Virus record (IMG/VR): IMGVR_UViG_3300047457_000468
Span: 1 to 40,434 of that record
Strand: one strand, 5' to 3'
Length of the DNA: 40,434 nucleotides
Source: a virus
Positions 7,804-14,467 of this stretch are shown piece by piece (position 1 is the first letter of the stretch; every line of letters starts with the position of its first letter). The translations under genes were made by a program, and so were the position numbers. Below the pieces are notes generated by a model that worked only from the letters and a program-made list of their open reading frames with translations, did no database searches and was not told where the DNA came from.

Positions 7804-7986
7804 ATGACCGCCAAGAAGAAGAAGACCGCCAAGACCTACCGCCCCCTCTTCGTGCGCTTGACCACGGAGGAATACGCCGAGCTCGCCGCCTACGCCTCCA
7901 GCGTGGCCGACGAGTCCGGGCGCCCCATGCCGACGTCGACGTGGGCGCGCGTGTGCCTGCTGCGCCGTGCGAGGGGGCAGGCGTGA
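7804..7986 (+). CDS. Small ribbon-helix-helix-like protein
   Basis: A 60-residue protein with a Lys-rich start, a short strand (FVRLTTEEYAEL) and two helices (YAELAAYASSVADESG and STWARVCLLRRARG). That order fits a ribbon-helix-helix or MobC-like DNA-binding fold, but no signature is decisive. ATG 7804 follows AGGAGACACC. The GTG of the next gene overlaps its stop. Confidence 0.55.
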   Translation: MTAKKKKTAKTYRPLFVRLTTEEYAELAAYASSVADESGRPMPTSTWARVCLLRRARGQA

Positions 7987-8144
7987 TCGCCCGCATCCGC
8001 CGGTGGCTTGACTCATGGATGCTCGTCGAGGTCGACGACGTCGTGATCGTGCCCGTCGAGAAGTGGCACCTCATCATCGACGAACGCAACAACCTGCGCG
8101 CCGAGGTCGAGAGACTGCGGCGTCTGGTGAGGGAGGGTGTGTGA
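7983..8144 (+). CDS. Small coiled-coil protein
   Basis: A 53-residue protein. A basic amphipathic helix (RIRRWLDSWML) is followed by an acidic strand and a C-terminal coiled coil (NNLRAEVERLRRLVREGV). No function is recognised. It starts at GTG 7983 in a GTGA overlap, and its TGA is overlapped by ATG 8144. Confidence 0.5.
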   Translation: MIARIRRWLDSWMLVEVDDVVIVPVEKWHLIIDERNNLRAEVERLRRLVREGV

Positions 8145-8863
8145 TGACGAGTCCCATCATCGATCTGCGCCTCGGGCGCTGGCAGGACGTGCTGACTGAC
8201 GTCACGACGTGCGATGCGGTGATCACGGATGTGCCGTACAGCGCCCGCACCGTGAAGGGACACCGAAGCGGCAGAATCAAGCGCGGCGCGGATGGTGCCG
8301 TCATCGGCAAAGGCACGCTGAGGGATGACGCCATCGCCTATGCTGGGCTCACCGAAGACGAGACGCGCGCCGTCGTTCGCTGGTCGATGGAACGCGCCGC
8401 ACGATGGGTGGTTGTCTTCTGCGATCACATCCAATGGGCATGGATGGCTGACGAGGTCGAAAAGGCTAAGTGGATGGGATTCCAGCCTATCCCATGGGTC
8501 AAGAGCGATGGTGGGACGCCGCGCTTCACCGCTGACGGTCCATCGTCGTCGTCGGAGTGGATGCTGATTGCTCGCCCTCGACGACGCCCGATCACGCGCT
8601 ACCGTCCTGGTCACTATGAGACGCCGCCGAACTATGAGCACAGCATCGTCGGAGCCAAGCCCATCGGCCTCATGCGCGCCGTGATCAGGGACTACAGCGA
8701 GCCCGGCGACCTCATCGTTGACCCCTTCTGCGGCTCCGGCACCACCGCACTCGCCGCTGCGATGGAAGGCCGACGGTGCATCACGTCGGAGGAGAAACCC
8801 GAGCACCACGCGATCGCCAAGCGTAGGTTGGAGAAGGGGTATCAGCCGTGCCTGCTGACCTGA
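8144..8863 (+). CDS. DNA amino-methyltransferase (N6-adenine or N4-cytosine)
   Basis: A 239-residue SAM-dependent DNA methyltransferase. The catalytic motif IV is TDVPYSA near residue 27, and the SAM motif I DPFCGSGTTALAA lies near residue 195, C-terminal to motif IV, which is the beta-class order. DVPY replaces the common (D/N)PPY, a variant compatible with activity. The length fits phage orphan enzymes. No partner restriction gene is present, so it most likely protects phage DNA or marks sites for regulation. ATG 8144 shares one base with the preceding stop. Confidence 0.82.
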   Translation: MTSPIIDLRLGRWQDVLTDVTTCDAVITDVPYSARTVKGHRSGRIKRGADGAVIGKGTLRDDAIAYAGLTEDETRAVVRWSMERAARWVVVFCDHIQWAWMADEVEKAKWMGFQPIPWVKSDGGTPRFTADGPSSSSEWMLIARPRRRPITRYRPGHYETPPNYEHSIVGAKPIGLMRAVIRDYSEPGDLIVDPFCGSGTTALAAAMEGRRCITSEEKPEHHAIAKRRLEKGYQPCLLT

Positions 8864-8985
8864 TCCTGCTTGCCATCGTCGGCCTCGTCGGGCTACTGCT
8901 AGCGTCACTGTGCGTCGGATGGGACCGGCGCCGACAACTGGACCGCCAGCACCGTGCGCTGCGGTCTTTCTATGAGAGGGAGTGA
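8848..8985 (+). CDS. Small single-pass membrane protein
   Basis: A 45-residue protein: a hydrophobic segment (LILLAIVGLVGLLLASLCVGW, residues about 5-24) followed by a basic cytoplasmic-type tail (DRRRQLDRQHRALR). It starts at GTG 8848, overlapping the methyltransferase by 16 bases. It could be an accessory membrane protein of infection; the distance from the lysis region argues against it being the main holin. Confidence 0.5.
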   Translation: MPADLILLAIVGLVGLLLASLCVGWDRRRQLDRQHRALRSFYERE

Positions 8986-8989
8986 GAAG

Positions 8990-9955
8990 ATGGTGTCAAC
9001 AAAGACGATCGGTGATTTGATCTGCGTCGTAAACCGTGAGGAATACGAAACCCTCCGCGCCCAACTCGCAGCCGAGAAGGCCCGCTCGGACGACCTCAGC
9101 CGCATGGTGGCGGCGATGGGGACCACCATGCATGACCTGATCATGCTGTCAGCTCCGGGCATGGAGACTCTGCTCGACCTTGCGCGCGACGAGGTGCGAC
9201 GGTGGCTTGATGCCCCCGACGTCGCCGCCGAGCGGGGGAGGTGGGTGAGCGTAGAGGCCAAGGAAAAGATGCGGGAGACGTGGCTTCGGCGCATCAGTGA
9301 TCTCAACAACGAGAAACTCGTCGCCGTCGTCGAACGCGATGGCAGCATCGCCCGCGCGGAGAAGGCGGAGGCGGAGGCGGCGTTCGACCGTCAGTGGGCC
9401 ATGAAGATGGCCAAGGCGATGACCGCCACGGAGTCGGCGAAGAATGCCGCCGAGCGCTCCCGCGACGAGCTGGGCATCCAACTCGCGGCGCAGTCGGAGC
9501 GGCTGCGGCTGGCGATGGCGGTGGTGCAGGCGGTCCGGTCGCTGCCCCCGTATCGCGCGAACATGTCCGACCTCGCTCAGGTGCGCGGAAAGATCGCCGC
9601 CCTCGACGCCGTCCCAGGTGACGCGCTGGCGACCTCGACGAAGGTCGAGACGTACACGGTGGAGCAGATTCGGTCCGCCTTCGCACGGGCTTGCCTCGAC
9701 GAGACGACGCCGTTCTTCCCGCGCTGGCCGGAGATTGCCAACGCCGTCGTCAACGTGCTGGCGACCTCGACGGTGAGCCCGAACTGCCCTCGTCCAATCG
9801 ACTGCGGCCTTGAGGGGCCGCACGCCGCCGACGAGTGTATCGGTCCAGCGCCCGACCACGCCGCCGCCCTCGACCGCGCCCACGAGGCCAGCGGGGTGGC
9901 ACGCTACGAGGCGATCGCGAACAAGCGCAACCCGGGACCGGAAGGGGTGGAGTGA
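8990..9955 (+). CDS. Coiled-coil protein, unknown function
   Basis: A 321-residue protein dominated by helices: YETLRAQLAAEKARSDDLSR near the start and a long charged coiled coil at roughly residues 90-190. The C-terminal part has a small Cys-containing segment (NCPRPIDCGLEGPHAADECI). ATG 8990 follows GGGAGTGAGA. Its opening resembles the helical starts of other phage accessory proteins. No enzyme motif was found. Confidence 0.65.
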   Translation: MVSTKTIGDLICVVNREEYETLRAQLAAEKARSDDLSRMVAAMGTTMHDLIMLSAPGMETLLDLARDEVRRWLDAPDVAAERGRWVSVEAKEKMRETWLRRISDLNNEKLVAVVERDGSIARAEKAEAEAAFDRQWAMKMAKAMTATESAKNAAERSRDELGIQLAAQSERLRLAMAVVQAVRSLPPYRANMSDLAQVRGKIAALDAVPGDALATSTKVETYTVEQIRSAFARACLDETTPFFPRWPEIANAVVNVLATSTVSPNCPRPIDCGLEGPHAADECIGPAPDHAAALDRAHEASGVARYEAIANKRNPGPEGVE

Positions 9956-10389
9956 TGCTGGAAATCATCGAGCAGTTGTCCGGCCAGTCGAGCCCGCGCC
10001 CGTGGTCGATCGTCGCTGGTGAGTCAGGTGAAGGCGTCATCGGCGACGCAAGCGGAGTCGAGATCGCGGGGGCATCCATGGCGGACTGCGCCGTCATCGT
10101 GCGTGCGGTCAACAGCCATGATTGCCTCCGCGCCGACCTCGCCCGCGTCACCGCCGAGCGTGACGAGGCCGACGACGCTCTGGCCGTCGCCGAGAAAGAC
10201 CGCGACGAGGCCCGCGACAGGTGTGCGGTGCTGCTCGCCGAGCGTGACGAGGCGCGGGCAGAGATGGAGGCGATGAGGGAACTGCTTGCTGATTCGTGGC
10301 CCTGCCGATGCGGTCACCCGCTGTGCAAGCGGTGCAAGCATGACGACGAGGTGAGAGACGCCCTGCGCGCGCGAAAGGTGGGTGGGTGA
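9955..10389 (+). CDS. Heptad-repeat protein with C-terminal Cys/His cluster
   Basis: A 144-residue protein. Residues about 55-110 repeat an AERDEA unit (VTAERDEAD, VAEKDRDEARDR, LAERDEARAEME), a regular coiled coil. The end carries CRCGHPLCKRCKH, a likely zinc knuckle. The first 50 residues look like a small beta domain. ATG 9955 shares one base with the upstream stop. The order of globular head, coiled coil and zinc tail suggests an adaptor, but the function is unknown. Confidence 0.6.
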   Translation: MLEIIEQLSGQSSPRPWSIVAGESGEGVIGDASGVEIAGASMADCAVIVRAVNSHDCLRADLARVTAERDEADDALAVAEKDRDEARDRCAVLLAERDEARAEMEAMRELLADSWPCRCGHPLCKRCKHDDEVRDALRARKVGG

Positions 10390-10637
10390 TGATCCTCAAG
10401 TGTGAGACATGCTTTGGCGTCGTCACCAAAGACGCCGAAGGCCTGTGGGAAGGAATCACCCGCGACGACCTCATCCGCCTGGTTGTGGGGATGCAGTGGC
10501 ACACGGCGGTGGCGCTGCTCTACTACGACGCGATCGTCGACGTGCAGGGTGCATCGCTTCACCGTGACGCTGGTGATTTCACCAACACCACACCCGCCTG
10601 CGACATCGTCGACGAGTGGCTGGGGGTGGAGCCATGA
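10389..10637 (+). CDS. Small protein, unknown function
   Basis: An 82-residue protein beginning MILKCETCFGVVTK, with a CxxC pair, then a mainly helical middle (DDLIRLVVGMQWHTAVALLYYDAIVDV) and an acidic end. No family is recognised. ATG 10389 shares one base with the previous stop; its own stop is overlapped by ATG 10634. Confidence 0.55.
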   Translation: MILKCETCFGVVTKDAEGLWEGITRDDLIRLVVGMQWHTAVALLYYDAIVDVQGASLHRDAGDFTNTTPACDIVDEWLGVEP

Positions 10638-11221
10638 CCCGCAAAGGCCACAAACTCGACAAGATCGACGAGCCGCCACCCATCCGCAAGGCCACGACGA
10701 CGAACCCGTGGGCCGGCTACCTGCGCTGCGACGAGTGCGGCGCCGACGCGGGCAAGGTCTGCCGCGACATGGATGACCTGCCGTCCATCGAGGTGTGCGA
10801 GGGACGGCGCTTGTTCCTTGGTGACAGCGCCGACATGACCCGCAGGCCGAAGGGTGACCAGGTGCCACAGGTGCCTGCGCCACCGAAGCCGCCTGCTCCG
10901 AGAAAGCCGCCAACCTACGTCGCTTGCACGAACTGCCACGACCCGATCAAGGTCACCGGCATTGCGTCGAAGAAGGACCACCTCTACTGCGCAAAGCGCG
11001 AGTGTCGTCGAGCCTACGATCGCGAGTGGCAGACGACACACATCGGCCCGCCTGTGCAGCATCGGTGTTGGTGGTGTGGCATCCACCTCTCCCCGGTGGG
11101 CAGACGACGTGAAGCAAAGCGGCCGGTGTGTGACAACAAGGAATGCATCCGCGCCTCTTCAAGGCAATCAGAAGCGGAACGGCGCGAGCGAAAGAAGATC
11201 AGGCGCGGTGTAGAGCCATGA
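10634..11221 (+). CDS. Protein with three Cys-rich zinc-finger-like modules
   Basis: A 195-residue basic protein with three Cys clusters: CDECGADAGKVC near residue 31, CTNCH...CAKREC near 98-119, and CWWCG...CDNKEC near 138-164. A proline-rich linker separates the first from the others and a very basic helix ends the protein. The arrangement suggests a nucleic-acid-binding protein holding up to three zinc ions. The first module resembles the short phage zinc-finger domain that recurs in accessory genes. ATG 10634 overlaps the previous stop by four bases. Confidence 0.6.
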   Translation: MTRKGHKLDKIDEPPPIRKATTTNPWAGYLRCDECGADAGKVCRDMDDLPSIEVCEGRRLFLGDSADMTRRPKGDQVPQVPAPPKPPAPRKPPTYVACTNCHDPIKVTGIASKKDHLYCAKRECRRAYDREWQTTHIGPPVQHRCWWCGIHLSPVGRRREAKRPVCDNKECIRASSRQSEAERRERKKIRRGVEP

Positions 11222-11817
11222 AGCCGATCGCCGCCCTCTTCGTGCAGCGTGATGGCTGCTACTACGGCCTAGAGGGTGTCGACCCGTGGGATGAGGCGCG
11301 GGACGCTCGCCTGTACGATGGTCCGCACCCAGTTGTCGCGCATCCGCCGTGCTCGAGGTGGTGCCGTTTGGCTGGTCTCGTAGAGGCGCGATGGGGTCAC
11401 AAGCGCGGCGATGACGGCGGGTGCTTCGCGTCAGCCTTGGCCAGTGTGCGTCGGTGGGGTGGTGTGCTTGAGCATCCCGCGTATAGCGATGCGTGGGCAG
11501 CTCACGGGCTCACGCCGCCGACGGGCAAGGGATGGCAGGCCGCTGACTTCAGCGGCGGATGGACGTGTCAGGTTGACCAGGGTCGCTATGGACACGTCGC
11601 CCGCAAGTCGACATGGCTTTATGCCGTTCGCTGCGAGTTGCCGTCGCTGGACTGGCGCCCGGTGTTGGGAGAAGGCGCCGTGTCGTGGTGCGGGAACAAG
11701 ACCAAGTCGGGCGGTGAAGAGCGCCCGAGGGTCGGAGCTCGCGCGGGGTCCGCCACGCCGCCAGCATTTCGCGACATCCTGATCACGATGGCCCGCAGCG
11801 TCAGCGATAAACCGTAA
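11218..11817 (+). CDS. Second cytosine methyltransferase-like protein
   Basis: A 199-residue protein with a C5-methyltransferase-like core: VVAHPPCSRWCRLAG near residue 38 carries the PPC motif, and GGVLEHPAYSDAW near 81 corresponds to the motif VI position (ENV/ENP in true enzymes, EHP here). The SAM-binding region is less clear than in the gene at 7242. It belongs to a phage family often annotated as DNA methyltransferase, but activity is uncertain. It is the last plus-strand gene and overlaps the convergent minus-strand peptidase-like gene by 17 bases. Confidence 0.6.
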   Translation: MKPIAALFVQRDGCYYGLEGVDPWDEARDARLYDGPHPVVAHPPCSRWCRLAGLVEARWGHKRGDDGGCFASALASVRRWGGVLEHPAYSDAWAAHGLTPPTGKGWQAADFSGGWTCQVDQGRYGHVARKSTWLYAVRCELPSLDWRPVLGEGAVSWCGNKTKSGGEERPRVGARAGSATPPAFRDILITMARSVSDKP

Positions 11818-12379
11818 CGACCCGCACAAGCTTGTAGTCACGTCGCCGCCTGCCCCACATCACAGCCCCCGCCAGCGTCTCTAGCGAGATACGTTCTCGA
11901 CGAGCGGTGGCGGGGTCGGTCATCCACACGTCGTCACCGTCGACGGCGTAGATGCAGCACCAGTGGTCGGCGATGGGGTCGCCGCCCTTGACCGACGAGT
12001 CGTGGTCGACGGCGCCGAGGCAGACGCCGCCACGGGTGAGGCAGTCGACGAGGGCGCGGCGGAGTGCGTCCGGGTCCGCCACCTTACCCGGCCCATCGAG
12101 GTCAACGCCCACCTCGAGGCCCTGCGCGCGCACGAGCTCGGTCACGACCGCGCCAGACGAACCAGGAGCCCACACGCCATCGCGCGCAAGGCCAGCCGCC
12201 TGCACGTCGAGCGGGGTGGCTCCGGCGCGTTCTCCGAGGATTCTACGGGCCTGAGCGATGCTGGTCACGACACAGCCCACGGCGCCAAAGACGGCGGACC
12301 CTCGCCCGACTGGCATCTTGCCGTGCGGGTGCGCGCCCTGCCACAGGACGGACGTGGGGTCGGGGTAGCCGAGTCTCAA
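11801..12379 (-). CDS. C39-like cysteine peptidase, candidate lysin
   Basis: A 192-residue papain-fold protein like C39-family peptidases. The order of likely catalytic residues is Cys36 in GAVGCVVTS, His139 in ADHWCCIY and Asp155 in WMTDPA, the order and spacing expected for the fold. No ABC transporter or bacteriocin leader is nearby, so it is not a bacteriocin exporter. Its place after two membrane proteins and the patatin gene suggests it is the cell-wall-degrading lysin or a related envelope enzyme (inference). I chose TTG 12379, which overlaps the previous stop (TTGA) and has GGTGGAG upstream; GTG 12436 is in frame but would overlap the preceding gene by 61 bases. Confidence 0.6.
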   Translation of the reverse strand: MRLGYPDPTSVLWQGAHPHGKMPVGRGSAVFGAVGCVVTSIAQARRILGERAGATPLDVQAAGLARDGVWAPGSSGAVVTELVRAQGLEVGVDLDGPGKVADPDALRRALVDCLTRGGVCLGAVDHDSSVKGGDPIADHWCCIYAVDGDDVWMTDPATARRERISLETLAGAVMWGRRRRDYKLVRVVTVYR

Positions 12380-12549
12380 GGCAACCGCTCCACCATCCGC
12401 ACCGTCTCGAACGAGTGGAAAGCCGCCTGTCGACACGCGGCGTCCTCGTCAGTCGCCATCACCACGACGCTGGACCCGTCGTCCCACGTCACGCGGTAGC
12501 GGGTGAGGGTCTGGGAAGAGGCGTGGAAGCCGGTGGGCCATGGTTTCAT
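12376..12549 (-). CDS. Small protein in the lysis operon
   Basis: A 57-residue protein beginning MKPWPTGF, with a beta-like middle (RYRVTWDDGSSVVVMATDEDAACRQAAFHSF) of the kind seen in small phage proteins of unknown role. ATG 12549 overlaps the previous TAA (TAATG), with GCGGGGA upstream; ATG 12558 is possible but too close to that ribosome site. Confidence 0.55.
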   Translation of the reverse strand: MKPWPTGFHASSQTLTRYRVTWDDGSSVVVMATDEDAACRQAAFHSFETVRMVERLP

Positions 12550-12686
12550 TACGCCCATTCCCCGCGTCTGTTGGCTTTGAGATTGCGACGCAGGAGACGG
12601 GTGTGGCCGTACTGCTCAAGGTGGACCGCCACCATCCATCTCGAAAACCGACGCTTGAACCTGCGTGATGATTGAAATGGGCTCAC
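12549..12686 (-). CDS. Very basic small protein
   Basis: A 45-residue protein with about a quarter Arg and Lys (SSRRFKRRFSRW, RLLRRNLKANRR). GTG 12686 forms a GTGA overlap with the preceding gene and has AGGAAGG five bases upstream; the stop TAA overlaps the next ATG. The coupling at both ends is the main support. An RNA- or membrane-binding role is possible but unproven. Confidence 0.45.
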   Translation of the reverse strand: MSPFQSSRRFKRRFSRWMVAVHLEQYGHTRLLRRNLKANRRGEWA

Positions 12687-12928
12687 TTCGGCCTTCCTGA
12701 CACCCTGCTGTCCTTGGCGATCAACAAGCCCGCGCCGCTCGCGAAGCCAGCGACAACCTGCGCCCAATGTTGGACGGCGGGGTCGACGCCAGGAGCGAGC
12801 GCCACGCCCTGCGCCACGGTGGCGATGAGGCCAGCCAGCGTCGTGCGGTACGAGCGCCCGAAGACGCGGGAGAGGAAGCGACCGACGGCGCCGCCGTCGT
12901 CGTGGATGGGGTCGGGTGCGTCGGTCAT
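12683..12928 (-). CDS. Putative holin-like membrane protein
   Basis: An 81-residue protein with one or two hydrophobic stretches: TLAGLIATVAQGVALAPG (about 29-46) and HWAQVVAGFASGAGLLIAKD (about 54-73). The ending AKDSRVSGRPK resembles the C-termini of many small phage membrane proteins found next to lysis genes. It sits in the candidate lysis operon between a membrane-anchored coiled-coil protein and the peptidase-like gene. Holin is the best guess; the hydrophobicity is modest. Confidence 0.5.
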   Translation of the reverse strand: MTDAPDPIHDDGGAVGRFLSRVFGRSYRTTLAGLIATVAQGVALAPGVDPAVQHWAQVVAGFASGAGLLIAKDSRVSGRPK

Positions 12929-13257
12929 GCGTCGTCGTCCTTTCGGTGTCGGCGGTCGGCTGCGATCAGGTCGGCGAGGTGGGCGAACCCCTGCCGCATC
13001 TCGACGAGGATGGCGTCGACCCGTTCGACGGTCGCCAACTTGGAGACGTCCTTTTCGATGGCGTCGACGCGCCCAACGAGGCGCATGTGCTCAGCCCTCG
13101 CTGGCCCATTGAAGGCGTCGGCGACGGCCTCAAACTTGGCGATCGCCTTCGCGTGCTCCGTCTGCTTCGCCTCGACGACAAAGAAGACGCGGCCCGCTCC
13201 AAGGATGACGCCCACCAGCGAGAGCACGGCGAGGGTTGTGGACACGTCGAGAGTCAT
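12925..13257 (-). CDS. Membrane-anchored coiled-coil protein (spanin- or holin-like)
   Basis: A 110-residue protein with an N-terminal transmembrane helix (TTLAVLSLVGVILGAGRVFFVV, residues about 7-28) followed by a long charged coiled coil (residues about 30-100). This is the plan of an inner-membrane spanin (Rz) and of some phage hemolysin-like proteins. No overlapping outer-membrane lipoprotein (Rz1) was found, so the spanin call is tentative. ATG 13257 overlaps the patatin stop. Confidence 0.55.
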   Translation of the reverse strand: MTLDVSTTLAVLSLVGVILGAGRVFFVVEAKQTEHAKAIAKFEAVADAFNGPARAEHMRLVGRVDAIEKDVSKLATVERVDAILVEMRQGFAHLADLIAADRRHRKDDDA

Positions 13258-14126
13258 GGCTCATCACCCTTGCAGGTCGGGCCCCTGCGGGCAAGCCACG
13301 CATCCACCTGTCGGGCGGTGCTGTCGTAGCCCTCGCCCCACTCGCGGTGAACACGGGCGCTGTCCTTGCGGAAGTTCCAGTCGTTGGCGCCGTCCACCTC
13401 GACGTCGCAACCGTCCATGCGGCGGCTCTTCCACGTCGACGCGCCCCACATCAGGCACTGCGGCAACGCGGCGAGGATGCCGGGCACGTCACCAGGACGG
13501 AGCCGGTCGTCGGGGTCGGTGGTGTCGCCGTCGTGCTGGGAGAGACGCAGGCCCACGCGAGGCTCGCGCTTGTGGTCCCAGACGTTGTCCACGGTGTTGT
13601 CGGTGAGGCCGCCATCGCCCCACAGGCGGATGTCCGGCGACAGGTCCGTCCCAAGGCTGGCAATCTGCGCCGCTGGCGTCACGCCGCACATGAAGCTGCA
13701 CGACGCGATGACCGCCTCGCGCACCACGATTCGCGGCGTGCTGGCCTTGCTCAGATACACCGGGCGTCGCCTGTCGAGGTCGGAGACGCACACGACGAGG
13801 CCGGACGTCGCGTCGCCGAGGCGCGCACCCTTGCCGATGTGCCTGTCCAGCGCGTCACCAATGACGTCGAGGGAGAAGATGCCGCCACGGGGCAGGTTGC
13901 CCACCCCGGGCGTCAACGCCTGACCGGACTCGAGGATGTCGACGAGCAGCCCAAGCACCGTCTCGCTGGGCACGCCGAAAGCCTTGCACGTCGCGACGAT
14001 GGCGCCCGCCGATGCGCCGGACCACCCCAGCACGCGACAACGGGCGTCGAGGGCGTCAGCCGCGCCTGCGAGGTAGGTGATCGCGGGTCCGCCGCCGCTG
14101 ATTGAGCCGTAGACGTCAGGGCGCAT
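13254..14126 (-). CDS. Patatin-like phospholipase
   Basis: A 290-residue lipid acyl hydrolase. The oxyanion loop SGGGP is at residues 10-14, the nucleophile elbow GASAG with Ser39 at 37-41, and the second dyad residue Asp171 in WGDGG at 169-173, giving the Ser-Asp dyad of patatins. It would cleave acyl groups from membrane phospholipids. Phage genomes rarely carry patatins. Its place in the candidate lysis operon, directly upstream of two membrane proteins and a peptidase-like gene, suggests a role in membrane rupture or release. ATG 14126 (MRPDVYGS) fits the family's start; the open frame further upstream overlaps the previous gene. Confidence 0.82.
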   Translation of the reverse strand: MRPDVYGSISGGGPAITYLAGAADALDARCRVLGWSGASAGAIVATCKAFGVPSETVLGLLVDILESGQALTPGVGNLPRGGIFSLDVIGDALDRHIGKGARLGDATSGLVVCVSDLDRRRPVYLSKASTPRIVVREAVIASCSFMCGVTPAAQIASLGTDLSPDIRLWGDGGLTDNTVDNVWDHKREPRVGLRLSQHDGDTTDPDDRLRPGDVPGILAALPQCLMWGASTWKSRRMDGCDVEVDGANDWNFRKDSARVHREWGEGYDSTARQVDAWLARRGPTCKGDEP

Positions 14127-14466
14127 CGGGACACGCCTCCCATCCAGGCGGCACGTCGAGGGCCACGCCGAAGTGCAGCGCCCGCGCCTCCTGCGATGGC
14201 GTGGCCGGCGTCGACGCGCACTGGCCCACCTCGACGCCGTCGACGCAGTAGGGGCGCCCCTGCTTGTCGTCGTTGGCGTCGACACACGCGGTGTCACCGT
14301 CGGGGCACCATGCCTGCGCCCACGCCGACCAGTCCGACGCGCACGGTGTGAGCGTCGCCGTGCGGGCTTCACCGGGCACATGCGGCGGTGCGGGTCCGTC
14401 GATTGTGAGGGCGCTGGCGCCGATGATGCCGGCGAGAACGAGAGCGGCGATGGTGCGACGGTCCAT
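14116..14466 (-). CDS. Small exported Cys-containing protein
   Basis: A 116-residue protein with an N-terminal signal-like helix (MDRRTIAALVLAGIIGASALT) and six cysteines after it, suggesting export and disulfide bonds (CASDW, WCPDGDTACVD, YCVDGVEVGQC, ACPD). No lipobox is seen. It lies just after the SGNH esterase gene, whose product and whose neighbour also begin with hydrophobic leaders, so the group may act in the periplasm or at the cell surface. ATG 14466 starts two bases beyond the esterase stop; its end overlaps patatin by 11 bases. Confidence 0.6.
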   Translation of the reverse strand: MDRRTIAALVLAGIIGASALTIDGPAPPHVPGEARTATLTPCASDWSAWAQAWCPDGDTACVDANDDKQGRPYCVDGVEVGQCASTPATPSQEARALHFGVALDVPPGWEACPDAP

Positions 14467-14467
14467 G

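Noticed and set aside
11801-14126. Bacteriocin or toxin-immunity locus suggested by the C39-like and patatin genes
   Set aside because: No leader peptide with a double-Gly site, ABC exporter or immunity gene is present, and the genes are coupled within a phage operon next to tail genes.
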